From assembly GCA_937898265.1 (NCBI GenBank), contig CALEJM010000267.1, positions 1 to 10,231 of the forward strand: a DNA stretch of 10,231 nt, given 5' to 3'. The first letter of the stretch is position 1. Each line of letters opens with the position of its first letter. The notes beneath the pieces were generated by a model, which did not search any database, was not told the origin of the DNA, and saw only the letters and a program-made list of their open reading frames with translations. Of the stretch, positions 1 to 7,595 are shown piece by piece. This DNA comes from an uncultured Porphyromonadaceae bacterium (lineage in GTDB: Bacteria; Bacteroidota; Bacteroidia; Bacteroidales; Paludibacteraceae). Position numbers and translations under genes: made by a program.

Positions 1-118
1 TGAAGCCGAAGACGGCAGATGTGTTCACACCCTTCGAGTTGATGCGCGGCATGCTCAAGAAGGCGTAGTAGGCACGGAAGATGAGTGCGTAAGCGTCAAG
101 GAGAAAGAGTCTGTTCAT
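1..118 (-). CDS. polA: DNA polymerase I, N-terminal fragment (runs off left edge)
   Basis: The ATG at 116-118 (minus strand) opens a frame that stays open to the window edge, giving 39 codons. The peptide begins MNRLFLLDAYALIFRAYYAF and continues with a PRINSKG segment and NTSAVFGF. This is the start of the 5'-3' exonuclease (FEN-like) domain of bacterial DNA polymerase I: the LLDAYALIFRAYYAF stretch carries the first metal-binding aspartate (D8) and the helix after it. PolA fills gaps and removes RNA primers in the cytoplasm. The polymerase domain and any proofreading domain lie outside the window. The start is 15 nt after the stop of the lipoprotein gene with no promoter between, so it is probably co-transcribed with murF and the lipoprotein. 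The identification rests on a short but very characteristic sequence. Confidence 0.9.
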   Translation of the reverse strand, partial: MNRLFLLDAYALIFRAYYAFLSMPRINSKGVNTSAVFGF

Positions 119-133
119 AGCCAAAATAAGTGT

Positions 134-592
134 TTATCGCCTGATATAAAGGTTGTCGCCCACCTGGGCAACGCTGTATCGTCTGAGTTTGTGTCGGGTA
201 GGTCCTGAAGTTGCAAAACCTGTGCCATCCAGGAGGATGTAGACCGAGCCGCAAGAGTCGCACGAGGCGGTGCCGTCTTCGTTGACGTGTATGCGGATGT
301 GTGGTTGTGCTTCGTGCGGACAGCTGAGGTCGAAGGCTACGAAGGGACAACCCTCAACGGCAACGGTGTGGTATACGAGCAGGCCGCCGTAGCCAAGAAA
401 CTGTGTTGCTTTCTGTGGCACGATGAAGTATTTGTAGCCGAGAACGGGAATAATCTCAGGTGCTTCGGCGGTGATGTTGAATTCTAATTGCACAGGAGAG
501 TCGGGGATGGCGTTGTTGGTAAAGCTGTCGCAACTACAAAGTAGCGCAACTGCCGCCATGGTCAACATAAATATGTGCAAAAGTCTTCTCAT
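134..592 (-). CDS. Rieske-like lipoprotein with C-x-H / C-x-x-C ligand pattern
   Basis: The product is 152 residues. Residues 1-20 form a signal peptide ending in a lipobox (L18-C19-S20-C21), so it is predicted to be a lipid-anchored envelope protein. The C-terminal half resembles a Rieske [2Fe-2S] domain: C91-P-H93, then 17 residues, then C111-D-S-C114-G-S-V-Y, an L-x-D-G-x-G turn, SGP (129-131) and a closing L-R-R-Y strand. The spacing and the GS-x-Y...GP...Y pattern fit the Rieske family, whose ligands are C-x-H and C-x-x-H. Here the last histidine is cysteine (C114), so a standard 2Cys/2His cluster cannot form; it might bind a 3Cys/1His cluster, zinc, or nothing. The ATG is 6 nt after the murF stop, so it is translated from the murF transcript, and polA follows. 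Its substrate or partner is not known to me. Fold assignment is fairly secure; function is not. Confidence 0.8.
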   Translation of the reverse strand: MRRLLHIFMLTMAAVALLCSCDSFTNNAIPDSPVQLEFNITAEAPEIIPVLGYKYFIVPQKATQFLGYGGLLVYHTVAVEGCPFVAFDLSCPHEAQPHIRIHVNEDGTASCDSCGSVYILLDGTGFATSGPTRHKLRRYSVAQVGDNLYIRR

Positions 593-598
593 GGTCTG

Positions 599-1906
599 CT
601 AAAGGAGCGTGATGACGCGGTCGAGACCGATGCCGTGTGAGCCTTTAATCAAGATGGCATAGTCGTGGAGGTCTTCCTCTTCAAGGTAGAGTTTCAACAT
701 CTGAAGATTAGGCAACTTGAGGTAGTCGGACTGTGTGGCGCCGAAGTTGCTGCCCACGAGAATCACCTTCTTGAAGCCGAGGTTTTTGGCTGTGTCAACA
801 ATGTGTTGGTGTTCGTCGATACTGGTCTCGCCCAACTCAAGCATGTCGCCAAGAATCAGCATCTTGTTTTCAAGCTTCATGCCGTGGAAGTTCTGCAGTG
901 CCACCTCCATGCTGGCAGGGTTGGCGTTGTAGGCATCCATGACGACCTCGTTTTTGGCGGTCTTGATATATTGTGAGCGGTTGTTTTGCGGTGCGTAGGT
1001 CTCCAAGGCGTGGCAAATCTGGTTAGGCTCAACGTCGAAGAAGAGACCGAAGGTGATGGCTGCCAACATGTTTTCGGCGTTGTAGGAGCCAATGAATTTG
1101 GTCTGCACGGTGTGGGCGCCAGAGGAGAATCGCTGTGAGTTCCAAGAGAGGGCGATGAAAGGTGCCGACTGCTCAACGCAGCCTACTACACCGGCTTTCA
1201 ACTCGTTGAGGGCGTAGGTCACCTCCTCGGTGCCGCCAGCTATCTGACTGAGATAGGGGTTGGTGACGTTGCGGAAGATGTAGCCTTTGTGAGCGCGGAG
1301 GTAGTCGTAGAGGGCGCCTTTGGTCTTGATGATGCCTTCCAGTGAGCCGAAGCCCTCGAGGTGTGCCTTGCCGATGTTGGTGATGATGCCGTGGGTTGGA
1401 CATACCAACTCCACGAGGTCGGCAATCTCACCAGGGTGGTTGGCACCCATCTCCACGATGGCAATCTGGTGCTCTTTGTTGAGTTTCAAGAGGGTGAGAG
1501 GCACACCGATATGGTTGTTGAGGTTGCCTTGTGTATAGAGCACGTTGAACTTCTCCATCAACACAGCTGCCAGCAACTCCTTGGTGGTAGTCTTGCCGTT
1601 GGTGCCCGTCACGCCAATTACAGGGATGGAAAACTGCTGACGGTGGTGCTTAGCCAACTGCTGAAGAGCAGTCAGCACATCGTCGACAAGGATGAACCTG
1701 TCGTTCTGTCGTGCAGTCTCGGGATTGTCGACCACGGCGTAGTTGCAGCCTGCGTCAAGCGCTTTTTGCGCAAAGAGGTTGCCGTCGAAAGTCTCGCCTT
1801 TGAGCGCAAAGAAGATACCTTCTTCTACGACTTGTCGGCTGTCGGTCACTACGTTAGGGTGTTGCAGGAATAGGTTGTAGAGGTGTTCTAAAGTTGAAGT
1901 CATCAT
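599..1906 (-). CDS. murF: UDP-N-acetylmuramoyl-tripeptide--D-alanyl-D-alanine ligase
   Basis: MurF uses ATP to add D-Ala-D-Ala to the UDP-MurNAc-tripeptide, the last cytoplasmic step of peptidoglycan monomer synthesis. From the chosen start the protein has 435 residues, normal for the family. The N-terminal substrate domain has the V-T-D-S-R-Q segment (about 20-25); the central Mur ligase domain has the P-loop G-V-T-G-T-N-G-K-T-T-T (98-108), the NLNNHIGVPLT motif (128-138) and E-M-G-A-N-H-P (153-159); the C-terminal domain has YNAENMLAA (275-283), DAYNANPASM (324-333), GDMLELG (353-359) and a final KGSHGIGLDRV. The frame extends upstream to a TTG at 1948, but the promoter -7 box at 1926-1933 lies inside that extension, so translation should begin at the ATG at 1904-1906 or the adjacent ATG at 1901-1903. 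It leads a probable murF-lipoprotein-polA transcript. Confidence 0.96.
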   Translation of the reverse strand: MMTSTLEHLYNLFLQHPNVVTDSRQVVEEGIFFALKGETFDGNLFAQKALDAGCNYAVVDNPETARQNDRFILVDDVLTALQQLAKHHRQQFSIPVIGVTGTNGKTTTKELLAAVLMEKFNVLYTQGNLNNHIGVPLTLLKLNKEHQIAIVEMGANHPGEIADLVELVCPTHGIITNIGKAHLEGFGSLEGIIKTKGALYDYLRAHKGYIFRNVTNPYLSQIAGGTEEVTYALNELKAGVVGCVEQSAPFIALSWNSQRFSSGAHTVQTKFIGSYNAENMLAAITFGLFFDVEPNQICHALETYAPQNNRSQYIKTAKNEVVMDAYNANPASMEVALQNFHGMKLENKMLILGDMLELGETSIDEHQHIVDTAKNLGFKKVILVGSNFGATQSDYLKLPNLQMLKLYLEEEDLHDYAILIKGSHGIGLDRVITLL

Positions 1907-1925
1907 CGTTAAGTGTAATTGGGTA

Positions 1926-1933
1926 CAAAGATA
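1926..1933 (-). promoter_or_regulatory. Bacteroidetes-type -7 promoter box for murF
   Basis: On the minus strand this reads TATCTTTG, matching the TAnnTTTG -7 element of the Bacteroidetes primary sigma factor, followed by TACCC. It sits about 20 nt before the first murF ATG, implying a leader of roughly 10-15 nt. No TTTG is visible at the usual -33 spacing. It supports the short murF start and suggests that murF, the lipoprotein and polA start a new transcript here. Confidence 0.7.
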
Positions 1934-2025
1934 CAAAGAAAGCCTCAAACTTGCGCCTGAGACAACAGAAAAAGCGAAGAAAATTATGGATAAAAAGTGT
2001 TGCCGTCGTTGGGTGTGCTAACTTC

Positions 2026-3000
2026 TTAGATGCCAAAGAATTCAATGAATGGCTTGACGAGAGAGAGGAGCACGAGCAGCGGGTAGAGGAAACGTGCGAG
2101 AACGGTTTCTTCGTTGGAGAAAAACGATGAGACGAGCAGCGAGGTGAAGAGAATGTTGAGGAATGCAATCTCGGTGCCGTTGTCTTGAAGCAAGGTGAAG
2201 AGCACCCAGCAGCCAAGGCAGAAGAGCGCAAGGACGCGGTGGAGCGTACGCACCAGGATTTTGTAGCGGAGCACGTAGATTTGATGGAAGACCACAACGA
2301 CCATAGAGAGCACCAGCAGGATAGCCATCCAGATATGTTTCTCCAGCGACTCGATGATAGAGATGAAGGTGATGGGTTCGAAGTCGGGGAAGAGGATGTC
2401 GAAATCGGGTGTCTGGTCGAGGAGGTAGATGATGCCGGCAAGTAGCATAACGGTGCTTATCGTGGTGAAGAGCATGGCCACGAGGGAGCGGAGGTTCATC
2501 TGTCGCATCATGATGAGGGCGAGGAAGAACATGGGCAGCAACAGCAGGAACGACGGAGCCAGACAGGCGGCGAGGAGCAGCGCAAAGGTGATGTTGACCA
2601 CTTTGGCTGACGGATAGCCGAAGATTTGCATACGAATCAGTTGGTTCGTAGCGATGTAGATGAGCGCAAAGGCGATTGTTTGAAACGTGAAGAGGTGAAT
2701 CTCTGGCAATGAGATAGCCAAGCAGAGCGTCGTGCCGTAGAAGGCGTAGGTCTGAACTGGAGCAAGGAATGCCACTTCTATCAGTCGCTGACCGGCGATG
2801 GCCATAGCCACGAAGGCGACGAACTGCAGTGCTAACGCCACACCATAGGGAATGGTGAGGAGCGTGTGACCCTGTAGAGCAAGGGTGGTGTCGGCTGGAG
2901 CGTAACCCAGGATTACGGGCAACATCCAGATAACGGCACACACCAAAGTCAGCAGTATGGAGCCTTGGATGGAACGGGATAGAAAGCGGTAGAGATTCAT
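2026..3000 (-). CDS. Polytopic membrane protein of unknown function
   Basis: I do not recognise a function. The product has 324 residues from the ATG at 2998-3000 and is mostly hydrophobic, with roughly nine membrane segments: about 14-33, 49-69, 88-118 (one or two), 135-160, 173-194, 222-243, 255-272, 276-293 and 302-318. It has a short basic N-terminus (MNLYRFLSRSIQG), a basic stretch (MRQMNLRS) between segments and an acidic patch (DQTPDFDILFPDFEP) in a loop near 195-210. No transporter signature, nucleotide site or catalytic motif is seen. It resembles the conserved Bacteroidetes membrane proteins often left as DUFs (DUF6427-like; from memory, unverified) or misnamed as carotene monooxygenases. 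The frame extends to a GTG at 3045, but that lies in a terminator-like hairpin, so the ATG is preferred. It sits between the peptidase and murF, and murF has its own promoter. Confidence 0.8.
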   Translation of the reverse strand: MNLYRFLSRSIQGSILLTLVCAVIWMLPVILGYAPADTTLALQGHTLLTIPYGVALALQFVAFVAMAIAGQRLIEVAFLAPVQTYAFYGTTLCLAISLPEIHLFTFQTIAFALIYIATNQLIRMQIFGYPSAKVVNITFALLLAACLAPSFLLLLPMFFLALIMMRQMNLRSLVAMLFTTISTVMLLAGIIYLLDQTPDFDILFPDFEPITFISIIESLEKHIWMAILLVLSMVVVVFHQIYVLRYKILVRTLHRVLALFCLGCWVLFTLLQDNGTEIAFLNILFTSLLVSSFFSNEETVLARFLYPLLVLLSLVKPFIEFFGI

Positions 3001-3014
3001 GCGTTGAGATAGAA

Positions 3015-3054
3015 GAAAGCAGAGGCAACCGCTTGTGGGTTGCACTCTGCTTCT
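3015..3054 (-). terminator. Probable intrinsic terminator after the M3 peptidase gene
   Basis: The arms 3019-3030 (GCAGAGGCAACC) and 3038-3050 (GGTTGCACTCTGC) pair over 12 bp with one bulged base and a 7-nt loop; a few A-T and G-C pairs extend the stem outwards. The hairpin begins 15 nt after the peptidase stop codon. On the minus strand it is followed by the pyrimidine-rich TTTCTTCTATCTC rather than a clean T run, so termination may be partial. It also forms the immediate leader of the downstream membrane protein gene, whose ATG is at 3000. Confidence 0.5.
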
Positions 3055-3069
3055 ATAGTGAGATAGAGA

Positions 3070-5193
3070 TTATTTCAAACCACGACCACGGAGCATAGCG
3101 TCTGGGTTAGGCTCTGCGCCACGGAAGTTTTTGAAGAGGTTCATTGGCTCGTCGCTGCCACCTTTTTCAATCATCATCTCTTTGAAGTTTTTGGCTGTTG
3201 TCTTGTCGAGGAGACCGTTTTTGCGGAACATCTCGAAAGCATCTTTGTCCAAAACCTCAGCCCAGAGGTAGCCGTAGTAGCCAGCGCTGTAGCCGCCTTT
3301 GAAAGCGTGGTTGAAGTAGGTTGTGCGATAGCGAGGGATGATTTCGTCGATCAAACCGGCTTTCTTCATCACGTCAGCCTCGAATTTCTGAACGTCGATG
3401 CCGTCAACGTTGGTCAACTCGTGCCAGTACATGTCGAGCATTGCTGCAGCGCAGAGTTCGGTGGTGATGAAACCTTGGTTGAAGGTAGAAACCATTTGGA
3501 TTTTCTCGATCAATGAGTCAGGAATAACCTCACCTGTCTGATAGTGCTTAGCATAGGTTTTGAGGATTTCTGGCTCAAATGCCCAGTTCTCGTTGATTTG
3601 TGAGAAGAGTTCAACGAAGTCGCGAGCTACGTTGGTGCCGCTTACGGTGCGGTAGTGACATTGTGTCAAGAGGCCGTGGAGGGCGTGACCGAACTCGTGG
3701 AACATGGTCTCAACGTCGTCGAGAGAGAGGAGTGATGGTTGGTCGGCTGTTGGTTTGGTGAAGTTGCCGATGTTAACGATAACAGGGCGAACTTCTTGAC
3801 CGCGGAGGTTCCATTGCTCACGGAAGTTGGTCATCCAAGCGCCAGCGCGTTTTGAGGCACGTGGGTAGTAGTCGGTGTAGAGGATACCGATGAGTGAGCC
3901 GTCAACAGAAGAAGATACTTTGAATACCTCAGCTTCTGGGTTGTAGACTGGCATGTTCTCGAGTTTCTCGAATTTGAGGTCGTAGAGTTGGGCTGCGAGG
4001 TTGAACATACCTTCGCGAACGTTCTCCATCTGGAAGTATGGTTTGATGTCGTCCTCGTTCAAGGCATATTTCTCTTGACGGAGTTTCTCGGTGTAGTAGT
4101 CCCAGTCCCAAGGCTCGAGTTTGAAGCCGCCGTTCTCTTTGTCAATCATCTTCTGGAGTTCAGCGCGCTCAGCTTTGGCTTTGGCAACGGCTGGTTTGAA
4201 GACGGTCATGAGGAAGTCGTCAACGGTTTTTTGGTTCTTGGCCATGGTCTCGTCGAGGATGAAGTTGGCTGGGGTGTCGAAGCCGAGGAGGTTAGCTTTC
4301 TCGATGCGGAGGCGCATGATGTCGAGCACTACCTGATTGTTGTCGTGTTCGTTGCCGTTGTTGCCGCGGTTGGCATAGGCTTTGAACATCTTCTCGCGGA
4401 GGTCACGACGTGAGCTGTATTGCATGAAAGGAATCCAGCTTGGTTTTTGGAGTGTGAAGAGGTATTTGCCATCTTCCATACCGTTCTCTTTGGCAAGGAG
4501 GGCAGCTGCATCGCGAACAGCCTTTGGCAGACCTGCGAGTTCGTCCTCGGTTGAGAGCACGAGTTGGAAAGCATTGGTCTCAGCAAGGAGGGTGTCGCCG
4601 AAGGGGTTCTCGAGGGTAGCGAGTTTGGTGTTGATCTCGCGCATGCGAGCTTGGCCAGCCTCGTCAAGACCTACACCGTTGCGAACGAAGGCGCGGTTGA
4701 TTTTCTCCAACACCATGAGTTGCTCGGTGGTGTACTCTGGGTGGTTCTCTTTGTCGTCGTAAACAGCTTTCACGCGAGCGTAGAGGTCGGCACGCATGTA
4801 GATGTTGTCGTTGTGCTCGGTGAGCATTGGGATGGCTTGTTCCATCACCTTTTGGAGCTCTTCGGTAGCGTCGCTCTCGGTCACGTTGTAGAGAACGAGT
4901 GATACTTTGGCAAGGATGTCGCCGCTCATGTCGAGGGCTTCGATGGTGTTTTCGAAGGTTGCAGGCTCTTGATTTGTTACGATAGCCTCAATCTCTTCGT
5001 TTTGTTGTTTGATGCCTGCTTCGATGGCTGGCATGTAGTCTTCAACCATGATTTGGTCGAAAGGTGGTACGCCATACTCGGTGGTGTACTCTGTCAGAAA
5101 TGGGTTCTGACGGTCAGAGGTTTGTGTCTCTTGTTTTTTGTGACATGCTACAAACATAATAGTTGCTGCAAGTACTAAAAGTGACTTTTTCAT
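3070..5193 (-). CDS. dcp: M3-family dipeptidyl carboxypeptidase, predicted lipoprotein
   Basis: The product has 707 residues and matches zinc metallopeptidases of family M3 (Dcp / oligopeptidase A type), which remove C-terminal dipeptides or cut short peptides. The zinc motif is H499-E500-F-G-H503 inside ETMFHEFGHALHGLL; the third ligand is E528 in ARDFVELFSQ. The C-terminal substrate region YSAGYYGYLWAEVLDKDAF (635-653) is also typical. The N-terminus is a signal peptide with a lipobox-like F14-V15-A16-C17, followed by a short polar linker and the usual NPFL / PPFD start of the mature enzyme, so it is predicted to be lipid-anchored in the envelope, unlike cytoplasmic E. coli Dcp. The length fits the family. 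The ATG lies about 45 nt after its own promoter. Dcp is preferred over oligopeptidase A on overall resemblance, not on a decisive residue. Confidence 0.93.
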   Translation of the reverse strand: MKKSLLVLAATIMFVACHKKQETQTSDRQNPFLTEYTTEYGVPPFDQIMVEDYMPAIEAGIKQQNEEIEAIVTNQEPATFENTIEALDMSGDILAKVSLVLYNVTESDATEELQKVMEQAIPMLTEHNDNIYMRADLYARVKAVYDDKENHPEYTTEQLMVLEKINRAFVRNGVGLDEAGQARMREINTKLATLENPFGDTLLAETNAFQLVLSTEDELAGLPKAVRDAAALLAKENGMEDGKYLFTLQKPSWIPFMQYSSRRDLREKMFKAYANRGNNGNEHDNNQVVLDIMRLRIEKANLLGFDTPANFILDETMAKNQKTVDDFLMTVFKPAVAKAKAERAELQKMIDKENGGFKLEPWDWDYYTEKLRQEKYALNEDDIKPYFQMENVREGMFNLAAQLYDLKFEKLENMPVYNPEAEVFKVSSSVDGSLIGILYTDYYPRASKRAGAWMTNFREQWNLRGQEVRPVIVNIGNFTKPTADQPSLLSLDDVETMFHEFGHALHGLLTQCHYRTVSGTNVARDFVELFSQINENWAFEPEILKTYAKHYQTGEVIPDSLIEKIQMVSTFNQGFITTELCAAAMLDMYWHELTNVDGIDVQKFEADVMKKAGLIDEIIPRYRTTYFNHAFKGGYSAGYYGYLWAEVLDKDAFEMFRKNGLLDKTTAKNFKEMMIEKGGSDEPMNLFKNFRGAEPNPDAMLRGRGLK

Positions 5194-5236
5194 ATTTGAG
5201 TTTGTTTAATATTGTATTCGTGTTTGGATGAGGGTG

Positions 5237-5244
5237 CAAAGATA
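5237..5244 (-). promoter_or_regulatory. Bacteroidetes-type -7 promoter box for the M3 peptidase gene
   Basis: The minus strand reads TATCTTTG followed by CACCC, matching TAnnTTTG, about 44 nt before the peptidase ATG. No -33 TTTG is seen at 19-21 nt spacing. The box is one arm of a perfect inverted repeat (AAAGATA-GG-TATCTTT, 5238-5253). The whole ribF-peptidase gap (5194-5280) holds only this promoter and no clear terminator for ribF. Confidence 0.7.
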
Positions 5245-5280
5245 GGTATCTTTTTGAATTATCGGGCGATGTTGTTGAGA

Positions 5281-6198
5281 TTATTTGTTGAGAACTGCCA
5301 AAATACCTTCTTTGTCGCGTTCTATCTGAGCTTTAAGCTCGTCGAGTGAGTTGAAGCACTGCTCGGCGCGAATCTTGTCAACAAATTCTATCTCAATGGT
5401 TTCGTCGTAGAGGTTGCGGTCGAAGTCAAGGATATGCACTTCGATGCTTCGTTCGGGGTTGTTGAGTGTCGGGTTGTTGCCGATGTTGAGCATGCCGGCA
5501 TAGCGCTGATTGTCTATTGTGACCCATGCGGCATAGACGCCATCGCAAGGGATGAGTTTCTCCGCTTCCACCATGATGTTGGCGGTTGGGAAGCCGAGAC
5601 TGCGACCAATCTTCTGCCCGTGGATAACGGTTCCTCTGACAACGTAGTGGTAGCCTAACAGTTCGTTGGCATGCGCCACGTTGCCGTTGGCCAATGTCTT
5701 ACGTATCATTGACGAGCTGACGGTGTCGTTGCCAACGTCTTGACGCTCACCGCGAATCACGCGGATGCCCAAAGCCTCGCCGGTGGCGTGGTAGTAGTTG
5801 AAGTCGCGACCGCGGTCGCTGCCGAAGTGGTGGTCGTAGCCAATGATTAGCGTCTCCACATGAAACTGCTCCTTCAGCCACATCATAAACTCCTTGGAGG
5901 TGAGGTGTGCCAACTCGCCGTTGAACTCCAGCATCAGGCAGTGGTCGAGTGGCAATTTGCCCAGTCGGGCGGCTTTCTCGCTGTGGGTGTTGAGGAGGAA
6001 GAACGGCTCTTCGGGATGGAAGAAACGCTTAGGGTGGTTGGCAAAGGTGATGGCCATGCTCTGTTGGTTGAGTGCCTTGGCAGCACCGGTGAGCTGACCT
6101 ATCAATGCCTGATGACCATGGTGAACGCCGTCGAAGAAACCGATGGTGGCGCACTGTGGCTGTTCGGGACGCGGACTATGACTATTTAGAATTTTCAT
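5281..6198 (-). CDS. ribF: Bifunctional riboflavin kinase / FAD synthetase
   Basis: RibF phosphorylates riboflavin to FMN and then adenylylates FMN to FAD in the cytoplasm. The protein has 305 residues, the normal bacterial length. The N-terminal nucleotidyltransferase domain (about 15-180) has GFFDGVHHGH (20-29) with the H-x-G-H motif, T-F-A-N-H-P (51-56), GYDHHFG (120-126) and the SSSMIRKTL motif (161-169). The C-terminal riboflavin kinase domain (about 183-304) has GRSLGFPTAN (198-207) with the PTAN metal and nucleotide site, DGVYAAW (219-225), GMLNIGNNPT (235-244) and E253 in SIEVHILDFD, the expected catalytic base. Its ATG lies inside the last codons of the upstream transporter gene (17-nt overlap), so it is very likely co-transcribed and translationally coupled with it. 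Nothing suggests loss of function. Confidence 0.96.
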   Translation of the reverse strand: MKILNSHSPRPEQPQCATIGFFDGVHHGHQALIGQLTGAAKALNQQSMAITFANHPKRFFHPEEPFFLLNTHSEKAARLGKLPLDHCLMLEFNGELAHLTSKEFMMWLKEQFHVETLIIGYDHHFGSDRGRDFNYYHATGEALGIRVIRGERQDVGNDTVSSSMIRKTLANGNVAHANELLGYHYVVRGTVIHGQKIGRSLGFPTANIMVEAEKLIPCDGVYAAWVTIDNQRYAGMLNIGNNPTLNNPERSIEVHILDFDRNLYDETIEIEFVDKIRAEQCFNSLDELKAQIERDKEGILAVLNK

Positions 6199-7573
6199 TG
6201 TTGTCGTTGTTTTCGGAAGCGTCTTTCTTGGCGGTCACGCGAGCAAAAATCAGCAGGGCGAAGGCGGAGATAAGACCGATGGCGGCAAAGCAGAACCAGA
6301 TGTAGTGGGCATGGCAGCTGGCAGCGGCCCATTCCTCATGGGTGGCGAAGTTGGCTGGGTCGGGACAGAACTTTGTAAGCAGGATGCCCGAGAGTCCGAA
6401 GCCAAGAATCGACGAGAGGAAGGAGTCGAGGTTGCTGAATCCGAGGTAGAGAGCCTCTTGTCCCTTAGGTGCCTGGAGCGAGAAATACTCCAGATAGCGT
6501 GGGGAGATGAAGCACTCGGCAAGCGCTTGGATAACAATGCCCAACACCAGCATCAGCGTGATAGGGTGGATGCCGAAAGGTAGTGTGGTATGGATGAGGT
6601 TGCCGCAAGCCATCGTCATGGCGGACACCGGGATGAGGAACATGCCGATAGCCATGGAGATAGGGGCGGAACGCTTTGCCATCAGACGGGTGATGAAGTT
6701 GACGCAGAGCACCACAAACAGTGGGTTGACGTTGGCAATCCAGCCTGGTTTGGCGCTCTCGCCTGCCATGCGAATCACGTATTTAGGCATCGTGGCGTAG
6801 AGTTGCTGTTGAACCATCCAGAAGCCTGTCACGATGAGAATCAGCACCATCAGTCGGTGGTTGCAGCACACCTTGATAAGACCTTGCCACACCTCGCGTG
6901 CACTCTTGTTGTCGCCGGCGGCGTGGGCTGAGCGGTAGAAGAAATAGATGGCCAACATGGCGCCCACGCAGAGTAGGGCAGAGAAGAAGTTGATGACCAG
7001 ATAAGCTTTCTCGCCAATCACGTTGCGGAGCGGGTCAATAACCGATTTGCCTGAGAATGAGCCGATATTGACCAGCATGTAGTAGATGGAATAGCCGCGG
7101 GCGCGGTTTTCCGTAGTTGTCTCGCGGGCCACTGAGGCGGAGATGATGCTCTTGATGAACGAGCCGCCCACCATGATGATAATCATGATAGGGAGCACGA
7201 TCCAGCGGATGCTATCTTGCTCCAGACCGTTGAAAACAGTCTTCTGACCATAGGTCACCAGTCCCTCCTGTTGCAGCAGAAGCGGGAAAAGTGCCATAAG
7301 AAGATAGCCGATGGCGAGGAGAAGGAAGGCGACGATGAGTGAGCGTCGGTAGCCGATTTTGTCGGCATAGGCGCCGGTGAACATCGGGAGGAAATAGAGT
7401 CCGGCGGAGAAGATGCCGGAGATCATTGAAGCCTGAATATCGTTGAATCCCAGAGTATTGGAGAGGTACAACGTGATGACTACGAACATGGCGTAGAAAG
7501 CCATGCGTTCGAGAGTCTCACTCACGTTGGCAGTCCAGAAAGCTCTGGAAAAGGTGTTTTTTGCAGTGTCCAT
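6182..7573 (-). CDS. POT-like (proton-dependent oligopeptide) MFS transporter
   Basis: The product has 463 residues from the ATG at 7571-7573 and about 12 membrane segments. It carries POT/PTR family signatures: E19-x-x-E22-R23 in the first helix, the G-x-x-x-D-x-x-G-x-R-R loop (67-77) of MFS proteins, G-G-S-F-I-K141 in the fourth helix where POT transporters have a conserved lysine, YYMLVNIGS (164-172) like the family's F-Y-x-x-I-N-x-G-S pattern, and A-E353-x-x-x-S-P-x-x-L-E with APKG (368-371) late in the protein. POT proteins import di- and tripeptides with protons across the inner membrane; the actual substrate is inferred. The C-terminal tail is unusually rich in Asn, Asp and Glu. The frame also reaches a TTG at 7582, but the ATG nine bases later fits the promoter better. 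ribF overlaps its 3' end; a peptidase gene follows ribF. Confidence 0.85.
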   Translation of the reverse strand: MDTAKNTFSRAFWTANVSETLERMAFYAMFVVITLYLSNTLGFNDIQASMISGIFSAGLYFLPMFTGAYADKIGYRRSLIVAFLLLAIGYLLMALFPLLLQQEGLVTYGQKTVFNGLEQDSIRWIVLPIMIIIMVGGSFIKSIISASVARETTTENRARGYSIYYMLVNIGSFSGKSVIDPLRNVIGEKAYLVINFFSALLCVGAMLAIYFFYRSAHAAGDNKSAREVWQGLIKVCCNHRLMVLILIVTGFWMVQQQLYATMPKYVIRMAGESAKPGWIANVNPLFVVLCVNFITRLMAKRSAPISMAIGMFLIPVSAMTMACGNLIHTTLPFGIHPITLMLVLGIVIQALAECFISPRYLEYFSLQAPKGQEALYLGFSNLDSFLSSILGFGLSGILLTKFCPDPANFATHEEWAAASCHAHYIWFCFAAIGLISAFALLIFARVTAKKDASENNDNNENSK

Positions 7574-7595
7574 TTTGCCCAATATAAATAGGGTG

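Noticed and set aside
1907..1948. N-terminal extension of MurF from a TTG codon
   Set aside because: The promoter box TATCTTTG lies inside it, and the family's N-terminus matches the ATG at 1904-1906 or 1901-1903.
2042..3028. Second long minus-strand frame (328 codons) overlapping the membrane protein gene
   Set aside because: It is rich in Arg, His, Pro and Ser with no membrane or domain pattern, while the other frame gives a coherent polytopic membrane protein.
3001..3045. N-terminal extension of the membrane protein from a GTG codon
   Set aside because: It lies inside the terminator-like hairpin; the downstream ATG gives a normal basic start before the first helix.
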